DNA from: Lachnospiraceae bacterium | Lineage (GTDB): Bacteria; Bacillota; Clostridia; Lachnospirales; Lachnospiraceae | Reading direction: 5' to 3' | DNA: 64,000 bases | Assembly (NCBI GenBank): GCA_024690825.1 | Contig: JAILOK010000094.1 | Coordinates: 1-64,000 of the forward strand | Part shown: positions 34,250 to 42,495 of the stretch, piece by piece | Numbering within the stretch: position 1 is the first letter of the stretch | How the letters are laid out: every line of letters begins with the position of its first letter | Program-made: the position numbers and the translations under genes | Notes under the pieces: model-generated | Database searches by the model: none | Seen by the model: the letters and a program-made list of their open reading frames with translations, nothing else | What the model was told of the DNA's origin: nothing

Positions 34250-35655
34250 TAACCGTAATTCACCACCGGGTGTACCTCGAGATCTCCGTTCTCATTCTTG
34301 CGGAACTGCACATGCCTCTTTTCTTCATCAGCCACGGTATACTGCTGTCCGTCAACCTGTACTACGACTCCCCCGTAAACCGTATCCGTCACATAGACCA
34401 TGGCATTCTTTGCCTTGTCAAAAAGTGCAGTCAGTTCATCATATCTTTTCTGGGCGCTGTTTAAAACTGCCATCTTCTCAATGCGGCTCTTTACCATCTC
34501 ACCCTTCTTTTTAACTTCCATTTCGCTGGCAGTTCCCAGTCTTATGTTTCTTTCAATGATCTCCTCTTCAGCTATCAGTTTTTTGATCGCTTCCTTTGCT
34601 GTCTTTATCTGCTGTTCGTAAACGATCCTCTGCCCTGACACGCTGTCTCTGATACCGCAGGCAACCACCGTTCTGATGAAGACATCGTTACCCGCAAATT
34701 TGGTCTCTACGCCCATCATACCGTATACATTTCCCGCAACAATACTGCCGGTTTTTGCAGTTGTACGTACCATGCCCTTGGCAACGACTTTACTGTCGAG
34801 GATATAGTTTGCATTCACATCTCCGTCGGCATGTATATTCGCATATTCTATGAAATCCGCATTTACCGTTCCGTGGGCAGAGACCTGACTCTTCTCGGCG
34901 CCGAGGATCCCTCCCTTGACTATCACATCCGTTCCGGCGACGATATTTGCTCCCTCAAGGGTTCCGTCTACGGTAACGCTTTTTGTCGCGGTCACGGTAA
35001 CACCTGTCTTTACGCTTCCGTGTATGATCACATCGCCCTTGAAATCTATATTACCGAAAACATTATCTATATCATTTGAAAATTCCTGGACATCCGTGAT
35101 CTTTATCGTGGAATTCGTGACCTCAACACGGCCCTGTATCATCGCCCTGTAGATCATGTTGTCCGGATTGTATTCCACATTCGTGCAGGCAAGCGGCCTT
35201 AGGTCCTTTGCAGGTTTTGCGGGCAGAAGCTTTGCCTTCACATCCGATCCCGCCGTTCCCTTTACTGCCGCATGATACATGGCTATGATGTCATTCGTAT
35301 CCACACAGGTTATGACATTAACGCTCGTATAATCCACCGACCCGTCTTCCCTGATGGCCGGTTTCTGGTTTTTCTGTATGTCAAAGATGAACTCGAAATA
35401 CCCGTCCTTGCCCTCTTCAGGCGCTTTGCCCGTGGCAACAAGGACCTCCCTGTCGTAGATCCCTTTTTTGATCATGGCATTGATCCTGGATGAATCAAGG
35501 CCGTAAACAACCCCGTTCAAGCTCAGAATATCCTCTATATCGGAATAGGAATACTCTTTTCCTTCACCGGGCGCCTCAAGCTTCAGCCAGGCTTCCATGT
35601 TGTTATTTCTTAAAAAGACCTGATTTTTAGGTTTATATTCGACTTCATCAGCCAT
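34249..35655 (-). CDS. FapA/DUF342 family polymer-forming protein
   Basis: 468 residues. An N-terminal FapA domain (AWLKLEAPGEGKEYSYSDIEDILSLNGVVYGLD) is followed by a right-handed beta-helix of hexapeptide-like turns (about 185-330: GDVIIHGSVKTGVTVTATKSVTVDGTLEGANIVAGTDVIVKGG). A C-terminal coiled coil and basic end (about 345-420) come next. Members of this group influence cell polarity or flagellar assembly in other bacteria. No flagellar gene is nearby. It ends at a hairpin and is followed by the 48-residue ORF. Confidence 0.88.
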   Translation of the reverse strand: MADEVEYKPKNQVFLRNNNMEAWLKLEAPGEGKEYSYSDIEDILSLNGVVYGLDSSRINAMIKKGIYDREVLVATGKAPEEGKDGYFEFIFDIQKNQKPAIREDGSVDYTSVNVITCVDTNDIIAMYHAAVKGTAGSDVKAKLLPAKPAKDLRPLACTNVEYNPDNMIYRAMIQGRVEVTNSTIKITDVQEFSNDIDNVFGNIDFKGDVIIHGSVKTGVTVTATKSVTVDGTLEGANIVAGTDVIVKGGILGAEKSQVSAHGTVNADFIEYANIHADGDVNANYILDSKVVAKGMVRTTAKTGSIVAGNVYGMMGVETKFAGNDVFIRTVVACGIRDSVSGQRIVYEQQIKTAKEAIKKLIAEEEIIERNIRLGTASEMEVKKKGEMVKSRIEKMAVLNSAQKRYDELTALFDKAKNAMVYVTDTVYGGVVVQVDGQQYTVADEEKRHVQFRKNENGDLEVHPVVNYG

Positions 35656-35656
35656 A

Positions 35657-38299
35657 TCACAAAAGCTCCAGTCTTTCCTTCACTTCCTTCAGCATCTTTT
35701 CGTAATTGCTGCGTTTTTCCTTTTCCTCTTCAATCTTTGCTGCCGGCGCCTTGCTTAAAAACTTCTCATTTGAAAGCATCGAATCCGATCTTTTAAGCTC
35801 GCCTTCAAGTCTTTTTACCTCTTTTTCAAGCCGCGCCTTTTCCTCACTTATGTCAACCAGTTCCGCAAAAGGCATATAAAGCGCCGCATTCGGAACAACT
35901 ACGGATACGGCATCATCAGGGATACCGGCCTTATCCTTCTGATATGTGACCTCCGCCGCGCTTACAAGGACCTTGAAGAAATCTTCCGATGCCTTAAACG
36001 CATTCAGAATATCTTCCTTTTCCGATACAACGGTGACATCAGCCTTCCTTCCCGGTGAAACATTCATTGTGGAGCGGACATTTCTGATACCCTTTACCGC
36101 TTCCTTTACAAGCTCCACATCCTTTTCCTCTGCGGCATATCCGTATTTCTCATCATATACCGGGAAATCGGAGATCATAATGGACTCGGGAAGCTTATCA
36201 TCCTTCGTCGCGTCTTTTATTATGCAGTATATCTCCTCGGTGACAAACGGCATGTAGGGATGAAGGAGCTTGAGGGCAGTAATAAGTACGGTCTTTAAGG
36301 TGAACCTTGCCGCATTTCCCGCCGCCTCGTTCTCCGCGCGCAGTCTTGGCTTTACCATCTCTATATACCAGTCGCAGTATTCGTCCCAGATGAAATCGTA
36401 GATCTTTCCGGCCGCAATTCCGAGTTCATACTTTTCCATGTTCTCGGTCACTTCGCGGACCGTATTGTTCATCCTTGAAAGGATCCATCTGTCGGCAGCC
36501 TCCAGATCGTTTTCCGCGGGCTCCTTTATGGTCTTTCCTTCAAGATTCATGAGCACGAATCTCGAAGCGTTCCAGATCTTGTTTGCAAAATTCCTTGATG
36601 CCTCTATCCTGTCATAGGAAAACCTCATGTCGTTTCCGGGCGCATTTCCGGTGATCAGGGTAAACCTTAAAGCATCGGCTCCGTATTTTTCTATCACCTC
36701 GAGCGGATCTATGCCGTTTCCGAGTGACTTTGACATCTTCCTTCCCTTTTCGTCACGAACAAGTCCGTGGAATAAAACCGTTTTGAACGGCCTTTTGCCC
36801 ATCTGCTCGTAGCCTGAAAAGACCATCCTTATGACCCAGAAAAAGATGATGTCATAGCCTGTGACAAGCACATCGGTAGGATAGAAGTATTTAAGCTCCG
36901 GCGTATCCTCGGGCCAGCCCAGTGTCGAAAAAGGCCACAGCGCCGATGAGAACCAGGTGTCGAGTGTATCGGGATCCTGTACCATGTTCGTGCTTCCGCA
37001 CTTCGGACATTTGTCGACATCGGTGCGTGATACGACAAGCTCCCCGCAGTCTTTGCAGGTATATGCAGGTATCCTGTGTCCCCACCAGAGCTGCCTTGAT
37101 ATGCACCAGTCGCGGATATTGTCTGTCCAGTTGAAATAGGTCTTTGCAAGGCTTGCGGGAACGAGGGTGATGTCTCCTTCCTTCACTCCCTTTACGGCAG
37201 GCTTTATGAGTTCATCCATCTTTACGAACCACTGCTGTTTTACGAGCGGCTCGATCGTGGTCTTGCATCTGTCATGGGTTCCGACATTATGCGTATAGTC
37301 CTCGATCTTTACAAGGAGACCCATCTCATCGAGTTCCTTTACGATGGCTTCTCTTGCCTCGTACCTGTCCATTCCGGCATATTTTCCGCCGTTTTCATTT
37401 ATTGTGCCGTCGTCGTTCATGATATTGATGATCTCAAGATCATGACGCTTTCCGACTTCAAAGTCATTAGGGTCGTGGCCGGGGGTGATCTTTACGACAC
37501 CAGTACCGAATTCCATATCGACATAGTCATCGGCAACCACCGGCATCTCCCTGTTCATGATAGGAAGCATTACCTTCTTTCCGATGAGGTCTTTGTATCT
37601 TTCATCCTCGGGATTTACGGCTATTGCCGTATCTCCGAGCATCGTCTCGGGACGGGTCGTTGCAAACTCGAGGAAATCGTCCGTTCCTATTATGGGATAC
37701 TTGATATGCCACAGATGGCTTGCCTGGTCTTTGTACTCAACCTCGGCATCAGATATCGTGGTAAGGCAGACCGGGCACCAGTTTATGATCTTTGCACCCT
37801 TGTAGATGAGGCCTTTGTCATACATCCTGCAAAAGACCTCTTTGACGGCCTTGTTGCAGCCCTCATCCATCGTGAAGCGCTCTCTGTCCCAGTCACAGGA
37901 GGAGCCGAGTTTTTTGAGCTGTCCGACGATCGCTCCGCCATACTCCTTCTTCCACTCCCAGGCGCGCTCGAGGAATTTTTCGCGTCCGAGTTCATGCTTG
38001 TCTATGCCCTCTTTTTTTAGTTCATCGGTGATCCTTACTTCCGTCGCGATGCTTGCATGATCGGTCCCGGGCTGCCAGAGCGCGTTGTAGCCCTGCATCC
38101 TCTTAAACCTGATGATGATATCCTGCATGGTCTCGTCAAGCGCATGTCCCATATGCAGTCTTCCGGTGATATTCGGCGGCGGGATCACTATGGTGAAGGG
38201 CTTTTTGCTCTCATCAACCTCCGCATGAAAATATTTCTTTTCGACCCATTTACTGTAGAGTCTGTCTTCCATTCCTTTCGGATCGTAGTTCTTTTCCAT
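35657..38299 (-). CDS. valS: Valyl-tRNA synthetase ValS
   Basis: 880 residues from the ATG at 38299 with a GAGGAG site. It has the class I signatures PPNITGRLHMGHAL (HIGH) and GRKMSKSLGNGIDPLEVI (KMSKS), a CP1 editing domain, a Cys4 zinc knuckle (CKDCGELVV and CPKCGSTN), and the C-terminal coiled coil typical of ValS. It charges tRNA-Val. No T-box leader is evident; only a hairpin overlaps the promoter. Confidence 0.97.
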   Translation of the reverse strand: MEKNYDPKGMEDRLYSKWVEKKYFHAEVDESKKPFTIVIPPPNITGRLHMGHALDETMQDIIIRFKRMQGYNALWQPGTDHASIATEVRITDELKKEGIDKHELGREKFLERAWEWKKEYGGAIVGQLKKLGSSCDWDRERFTMDEGCNKAVKEVFCRMYDKGLIYKGAKIINWCPVCLTTISDAEVEYKDQASHLWHIKYPIIGTDDFLEFATTRPETMLGDTAIAVNPEDERYKDLIGKKVMLPIMNREMPVVADDYVDMEFGTGVVKITPGHDPNDFEVGKRHDLEIINIMNDDGTINENGGKYAGMDRYEAREAIVKELDEMGLLVKIEDYTHNVGTHDRCKTTIEPLVKQQWFVKMDELIKPAVKGVKEGDITLVPASLAKTYFNWTDNIRDWCISRQLWWGHRIPAYTCKDCGELVVSRTDVDKCPKCGSTNMVQDPDTLDTWFSSALWPFSTLGWPEDTPELKYFYPTDVLVTGYDIIFFWVIRMVFSGYEQMGKRPFKTVLFHGLVRDEKGRKMSKSLGNGIDPLEVIEKYGADALRFTLITGNAPGNDMRFSYDRIEASRNFANKIWNASRFVLMNLEGKTIKEPAENDLEAADRWILSRMNNTVREVTENMEKYELGIAAGKIYDFIWDEYCDWYIEMVKPRLRAENEAAGNAARFTLKTVLITALKLLHPYMPFVTEEIYCIIKDATKDDKLPESIMISDFPVYDEKYGYAAEEKDVELVKEAVKGIRNVRSTMNVSPGRKADVTVVSEKEDILNAFKASEDFFKVLVSAAEVTYQKDKAGIPDDAVSVVVPNAALYMPFAELVDISEEKARLEKEVKRLEGELKRSDSMLSNEKFLSKAPAAKIEEEKEKRSNYEKMLKEVKERLELL

Positions 38300-38322
38300 A
38301 AAAAACTCCTCACACACTAAAA

Positions 38323-38378
38323 AATGACATCAAAACATAGTTTAATGTCATTATACCACAATATATAGAAAAATGAAA
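38323..38378 (-). promoter_or_regulatory. valS promoter with overlapping inverted repeat
   Basis: -10 TATAAT at 38350-38355, with a weak -35 TTTCAT at 38373-38378 (17-bp spacer). The inverted repeat AATGACAT/ATGTCATT (38323-38352) starts inside the -10, covers the transcript start and is followed by a run of T. It may be a 5' mRNA stem, an operator, or the terminator of the upstream membrane-protein gene. Confidence 0.5.
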
Positions 38379-38394
38379 TATTTTATGTAAACTA

Positions 38395-39621
38395 TTATTT
38401 GAGATATCTCAGCTTCAGATCCGTTTTGTAAAAGTCCTTTGTGGTGCAGCCGGCTCTGCCGCCTCCGGCGCAGGCGCAGGCACACGCACAGGCACAGGCA
38501 CACGAACTGTGGGCACAGGAGCTGTGATGGCTGCTGCCTCTCGAACTCGAACTGTGCGATGACCTCGAAGATGTGTAGACCGGACGCGGTACCGGAACCA
38601 CATGAACCCTCATGTAGGTATTGGGAGAATCATTATACTTAAACTCTCCCTCCGTGGCATATTTCTTCCGCTCTTCGGGCGGCAGTTCCTTTTCCTCCAC
38701 GACCTCCTCGCTCTTAACGAGGCTCCTGCCGCAGTATTCACACTTCGTCTGGTTTTCCCCGCGGACAGATCCGCAGCCCGGACAGGAATCAAAGTAAACG
38801 ATCTTCGTCCTGGTTATCTTCTTTCCGGCAGTTCCGGAGCGGAAGTTTGCCCTCGCATCATAGGCCGTTTTTATTATGAGAGCAAAAATGCTCCTGAATA
38901 TCAGACCCGGTATGATGATCGTCACAAAAGCCCCGATGATCGTGAAGATCAGATCAAACGGACCATCCGTCCTGCCGCCGGTCTCGTCAACCTTTTTGCT
39001 GAGGTCAAAGCCGTAAGCATCATTGGGATAGGTCACCTTTACGGTCATCTTGTCCCCGGGAGCCATGTCTTTTTCCATCCAGACAAGCGAGCCCACGATC
39101 TCAAGACAGTACGGATCCCAGCTGTAAGCCTTGTCCGCCTTCCATCTGACCGTCAGCTCGTCCACCGGCGCCTCATCAAACCAGCCCGGCGTGAAGGCAT
39201 AGACCGTATAGCCTTCCTCAAGCATATCAACCTGATACAGATAGTCCTGCACGATGCTGAATTCAAAGATCACCGTCTCTCCGGCATAATAATCCCTGTC
39301 AAGATCGATCCTTACATATGACCCGCCGGAGGAGGTATATCCGATGCCTCTTATATTATCCGTAAGCGCCTCAAGATCCGAATAATGGCTGTTGGGTATA
39401 CCGATCTTTACCCAGCTTAAAGGCCCTTCCGAATCGGAGTCGAGCACCTTCCATTCGATGTGATATTTCATCGTGACGGTTGCATCATCATTTACCGATG
39501 CATTGATCTCATAATCAACGATCTCGTCAAGGGGAGATGCAAAAACGGGGACCGTAAAAAGAACCGTCACCGCCGCCAGTATAATAAGAACGGGTATGGA
39601 TCTCTTCAATATCTTCATCAT
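38395..39621 (-). CDS. DUF2207-like membrane protein with Ser/His-rich region and (Cys-Ala)6 tail
   Basis: 408 residues from the ATG at 39621, which overlaps the radical SAM stop (ATGA). A signal/TM helix (8-27) is followed by an extracellular beta-rich domain of about 190 residues (YEINASVNDDATVTMKYHIEWKV at its start, as in DUF2207). A second TM helix lies at about 223-250. The cytoplasmic end has a zinc ribbon (Cys 280, 283, 294, 297), a Ser/His stretch (about 350-369) with one Cys-Ala, then six Cys-Ala repeats (374-385), GGGRAGC and a basic end. The repeat uses TGT and TGC and two Ala codons, so it is kept at protein level. The tail faces the cytoplasm, where the adjacent radical SAM enzyme could modify it. 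Function is unproven. Confidence 0.8.
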   Translation of the reverse strand: MMKILKRSIPVLIILAAVTVLFTVPVFASPLDEIVDYEINASVNDDATVTMKYHIEWKVLDSDSEGPLSWVKIGIPNSHYSDLEALTDNIRGIGYTSSGGSYVRIDLDRDYYAGETVIFEFSIVQDYLYQVDMLEEGYTVYAFTPGWFDEAPVDELTVRWKADKAYSWDPYCLEIVGSLVWMEKDMAPGDKMTVKVTYPNDAYGFDLSKKVDETGGRTDGPFDLIFTIIGAFVTIIIPGLIFRSIFALIIKTAYDARANFRSGTAGKKITRTKIVYFDSCPGCGSVRGENQTKCEYCGRSLVKSEEVVEEKELPPEERKKYATEGEFKYNDSPNTYMRVHVVPVPRPVYTSSRSSHSSSSRGSSHHSSCAHSSCACACACACACAGGGRAGCTTKDFYKTDLKLRYLK

Positions 39622-40991
39622 ATGCCGCACCCCTTTCTCAACGGACAGTTCCCCGTCATCTGCGCAGAAAAGCGCCGCCTTTCCCTGCATTTTTCACTTT
39701 CCCATATCTTTTCCCAGTCATCTTCCCGCATGTCGCCGAGCACATCATCCGAAAGCCAGCTCTGGCAGGGTACAGCCTTTCCGCCGGGAGTGACTGCCAT
39801 ATTTGAAAGGCATGCTCCGCAGGACGGTGTCGATATCCCAAGTTTTTCAAATAGCTCCTGATCAACCCAGCCGGGCGAGGTGAAGCTTATCTCCATCCCG
39901 TTTGCAAAGCAGTATTCAACGGCTTTTGTAAGCACTTCACTCATCTTTTCCTTTGAAAGCTGCAGACTCTCCGATTCGGGTTTTTCCGCATTTCCCGTAG
40001 TGATAAGTCCCGAACAGGTGACATAGGTGACGCCAAGTTCATGAAGGAATTCCAGGGTTTTTACATAGTCCTCGTTCAGGGTGCAAAGCGGCGTGTTAAC
40101 GCTGACACTCATATCAAGAGAAAGAGCATTTTTTATTCCGTCGCAAGTCCTGTCATAGCCGTCTGCCCCGACGAGTTTATTATGGATCTCTTTATCATGC
40201 GAATAGAAAGTGATCTGGACGCTGTCAAGGGAAGCCGCTTTGAGCGCGTGGCAGTACTCGGGCGTAAGCTTTATCCCGTTGGTGTTGAGCCTTGTCACAA
40301 ACCACTGCGCATGATTGATGAGCGTGACCAGGTCGTCCCTCATGGTAGGTTCTCCTCCGGTGAAGGTGACCTGCGGCACTCCGATATTTTTAAGTTTGTC
40401 TATGATGTTCTTCCAGTCTTCCGTTGAAAGCTCCCGCTCTCCCGCATGCTCCTGTCCTGCGGCATAGCAGTGGAGGCAGCGCAGATTGCAGTTCCATTTA
40501 TTTTCTTTTGTCATGGCGGATACCATCAGATCCATCCTGTGGGGAGCGCGCATGTAGGGCGCGTATTCTCCCATGGTCATAAACCCGATCTTCTCATCGG
40601 GTTCCTCCCTGTATGCGATCTTTTTGAAGGTATCCATGATCCTTGTGATATCGCCTGAAATGATCTTTTTTGAAAGCAGCGGATATACCCTGCGGACTCT
40701 TTTGCAGGTCTCCTTCACGATCTTTTGTGTCTCTTCCTCCGTGACCGGCCGTCCGCTGTATTTGTTGACCTCGTCTATGAACTCGGAAAGCAGTATTGTC
40801 CACGATACATTAACGGGTATGATATCCTGCCCGTTTATAATGGCGGCAGCCGGTCCGATCTCCCCGCCTTCGACCTTCGGCGGGATGAGATGGATCCTTA
40901 CCACTCCCGGTCCGTCCGGGTTAAGAGTGGTATGTTTTACGCCGTTATAATTTTCCTGAGCGTATTTAAGTACCCGTTTTGAAATCCTCAT
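39618..40991 (-). CDS. Radical SAM/SPASM enzyme, candidate peptide-modifying maturase
   Basis: 457 residues. About 165 residues of unassigned N-terminal domain come first. Next is a radical SAM core with CNLRCLHC (Cys 168, 172, 175) and the TFTGGEPTMRDD motif. The C terminus is SPASM-like and Cys-rich (SCGACLSN..., VPCQSWLSDD..LGDM, EKC, GNCPLRKGCGI), with places for one or two auxiliary clusters. Such enzymes usually modify ribosomal peptides or proteins, for example by thioether or C-C links. The neighbour encoded with a 4-bp overlap has a (Cys-Ala)6 tail and is the natural substrate candidate. thiT lies 30 bp upstream on the same strand. Confidence 0.9.
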   Translation of the reverse strand: MRISKRVLKYAQENYNGVKHTTLNPDGPGVVRIHLIPPKVEGGEIGPAAAIINGQDIIPVNVSWTILLSEFIDEVNKYSGRPVTEEETQKIVKETCKRVRRVYPLLSKKIISGDITRIMDTFKKIAYREEPDEKIGFMTMGEYAPYMRAPHRMDLMVSAMTKENKWNCNLRCLHCYAAGQEHAGERELSTEDWKNIIDKLKNIGVPQVTFTGGEPTMRDDLVTLINHAQWFVTRLNTNGIKLTPEYCHALKAASLDSVQITFYSHDKEIHNKLVGADGYDRTCDGIKNALSLDMSVSVNTPLCTLNEDYVKTLEFLHELGVTYVTCSGLITTGNAEKPESESLQLSKEKMSEVLTKAVEYCFANGMEISFTSPGWVDQELFEKLGISTPSCGACLSNMAVTPGGKAVPCQSWLSDDVLGDMREDDWEKIWESEKCRERRRFSAQMTGNCPLRKGCGI

Positions 40992-41021
40992 TTCAACTGC
41001 CTTTCTTATTTTGGGTGTTTT

Positions 41022-41714
41022 TTATTCTCCCCTTGCCATTTTGGTGACCACCTTCAGGGCATCCTTAACAAGCGGAAAATTTATTATTATCAGCGTGATC
41101 GCAGCCTCGGCAAGTATATATGCATAATTATACGCTATCGGATAGACTGCCGCCAGCTTTGGCGGAAAATTGTCAGGCATGTAATCCATCCAGTAAAGAT
41201 AACCGCCCAGGGACTGTATTGCTCCGCGCGCGATCACCGAGACGATGTAGCCGGTCACCAAAGCGTTCTTTTTCATTCTGTAAAACAGGCCCGACAGTCC
41301 CAGTGCCGTAAAGGCAAAGAAATAATCAAGACACGCCTGGAGCGGATCCATAATATAGCTTCCGCCACCCTGTATGAACTGAAGACAGCCGTAAACAAAG
41401 CCTGCGATAAGTCCAACCTTTGGTCCGTACCAGTATCCTATGAGTACCACAAAAAGCATTGAACACAGTGTCACCGAGCCTCCCCACGGCATCCTGAAGA
41501 TCCTCAGATATGAAAGAACAAAGGCAAGAGCAACAGACAATGAGGTAAAGCAAAGCACCCTGGCATCCATGGCCGTACTCTTCTTTGGATCCTTCTTTCT
41601 CGATCTTTGAAAACCGGTGAAAAACAACAGCAGAACAGCAACTACGATGAGAGTGATGGCTCCCGCTCCGGTAAGCGAATAGTAGCCATCCTCAGAATTT
41701 AAGAAAAAAGACAT
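41022..41714 (-). CDS. thiT: Thiamine ECF transporter S component ThiT
   Basis: 230 residues with about six or seven hydrophobic helices. WGGSVTLCSMLFVVLIGYWYGPKVGLIAGFVYGCLQFI and DYFFAFTALGLSGLFY are the ThiT signature regions that contact thiamine. It has an additional N-terminal TM helix (about 15-35) before the usual start of the family. A TPP riboswitch lies just upstream, as expected for thiamine uptake. The energising ECF module is not in this window. Confidence 0.93.
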   Translation of the reverse strand: MSFFLNSEDGYYSLTGAGAITLIVVAVLLLFFTGFQRSRKKDPKKSTAMDARVLCFTSLSVALAFVLSYLRIFRMPWGGSVTLCSMLFVVLIGYWYGPKVGLIAGFVYGCLQFIQGGGSYIMDPLQACLDYFFAFTALGLSGLFYRMKKNALVTGYIVSVIARGAIQSLGGYLYWMDYMPDNFPPKLAAVYPIAYNYAYILAEAAITLIIINFPLVKDALKVVTKMARGE

Positions 41715-41728
41715 GATACACTCCTTGT

Positions 41729-41804
41729 CTCCCTACGCCGGAATTACCCGGATCAGGTGTTTAGGGTATTTCTCAGCCCGGCAGATACACCGGACACCCC
41801 TGAC
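41729..41804 (-). promoter_or_regulatory. TPP riboswitch
   Basis: On the minus strand the sequence runs from AGGGGTG through GGCTGAGA and ACCTGATCCGGGTAAT to CCGGCGTAGGGA, the THI-box pattern with all conserved blocks. The thiT ribosome site (AAGGAG, 41721-41726) begins two bases after the 3' end of the aptamer, so control is likely by sequestering the ribosome site. No intrinsic terminator lies between aptamer and gene. Confidence 0.96.
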
Positions 41805-41854
41805 TTTACGGTTACCATATGAAGATACAACCAGCCGTCCATGTTGTCAAATGT

Positions 41855-41914
41855 TGACAGCAGAACCGTCCCCCTGTCACAGTGTATGTGTCAGAAGAAC
41901 CGTCCCCCTGACAC
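41855..41914. repeat. Two tandem REP-like hairpins with conserved AGAACCGTCCCC loop
   Basis: Hairpin A (41855-41879) has TGACAG/CTGTCA arms, and hairpin B (41888-41914) has GTGTCAG/CTGACAC arms. Both surround nearly the same loop with AGAACCGTCCCC. Arm sequences differ in a paired way, keeping the stems. A related pair sits at 48020-48088. Such elements are scattered in clostridial genomes and may be mobilised by REP-associated Y1 transposases; no transposase is in this window. Confidence 0.75.
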
Positions 41915-42370
41915 CTTCAGTCCCTCAAAATCGTTCTGGCGCAGGGCTTCATAGAGGATTACAGCGACTGAGTTGGCAAGATTTAACGAACGTTCGTCTT
42001 CAAACATCGGGATCCGTATACAGCGGGTCCTGTTTGCTTTCAGGATATCCTCGGGGATCCCGGCGCTTTCCTTTCCGAACATAATAAAATCGTCCATGCC
42101 GAAACTCACATCCGCGTAGGTCCTGCCGGCCTTTGTCGTGGCATACCAGATCTTCGCGTCCTTATTGCGATGAATGAAGTCGTCATAGTTTACATAATCT
42201 GACACATCGAGCCTGTCCCAGTAATCCATGCCGGCGCGTTTCAGTCCCCTCTCATTTAAGATAAATCCGAAGGGCCTTATAAGATGCAGCCTTGTGTTTG
42301 AAGCCACGCAGGTCCTGCCGATATTTCCGGTATTTTCCGGTATCTCCGGTTCAAGAAGAACTATATTCAT
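41891..42370 (-). CDS. trmL: tRNA (cytidine(34)-2'-O)-methyltransferase TrmL, 3' end in a repeat
   Basis: 159 residues from the ATG at 42370 with an AGGTGA site. It has the SPOUT signatures of TrmL: MNIVLLEPEIPENTGNIGRTC, LHLIRPFGF, MFGKESAGIPEDIL and IPMFEDERSLNLANSVAVILYEALRQ. It methylates the wobble base of tRNA-Leu isoacceptors. The last residues (SGGRFF) and the stop codon come from REP-like hairpin B, so the original 3' end was replaced. The core is complete, so function is likely kept. Confidence 0.93.
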   Translation of the reverse strand: MNIVLLEPEIPENTGNIGRTCVASNTRLHLIRPFGFILNERGLKRAGMDYWDRLDVSDYVNYDDFIHRNKDAKIWYATTKAGRTYADVSFGMDDFIMFGKESAGIPEDILKANRTRCIRIPMFEDERSLNLANSVAVILYEALRQNDFEGLKVSGGRFF

Positions 42371-42495
42371 GTCCGCTTCACCTTTCATTTTTCTATATAG
42401 TACCATATATTGCCCGATCACTCACCGATGTGTTGAAAAAAAGCGGGATTTGTGCGTTAATATGTGGAGGAGCAGTATGCTCAGCGGAGGGTTAT

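Noticed and set aside
38300-38394. T-box leader for valS
   Set aside because: The gap is too short and has no T-box sequence; only a promoter-overlapping stem is present.
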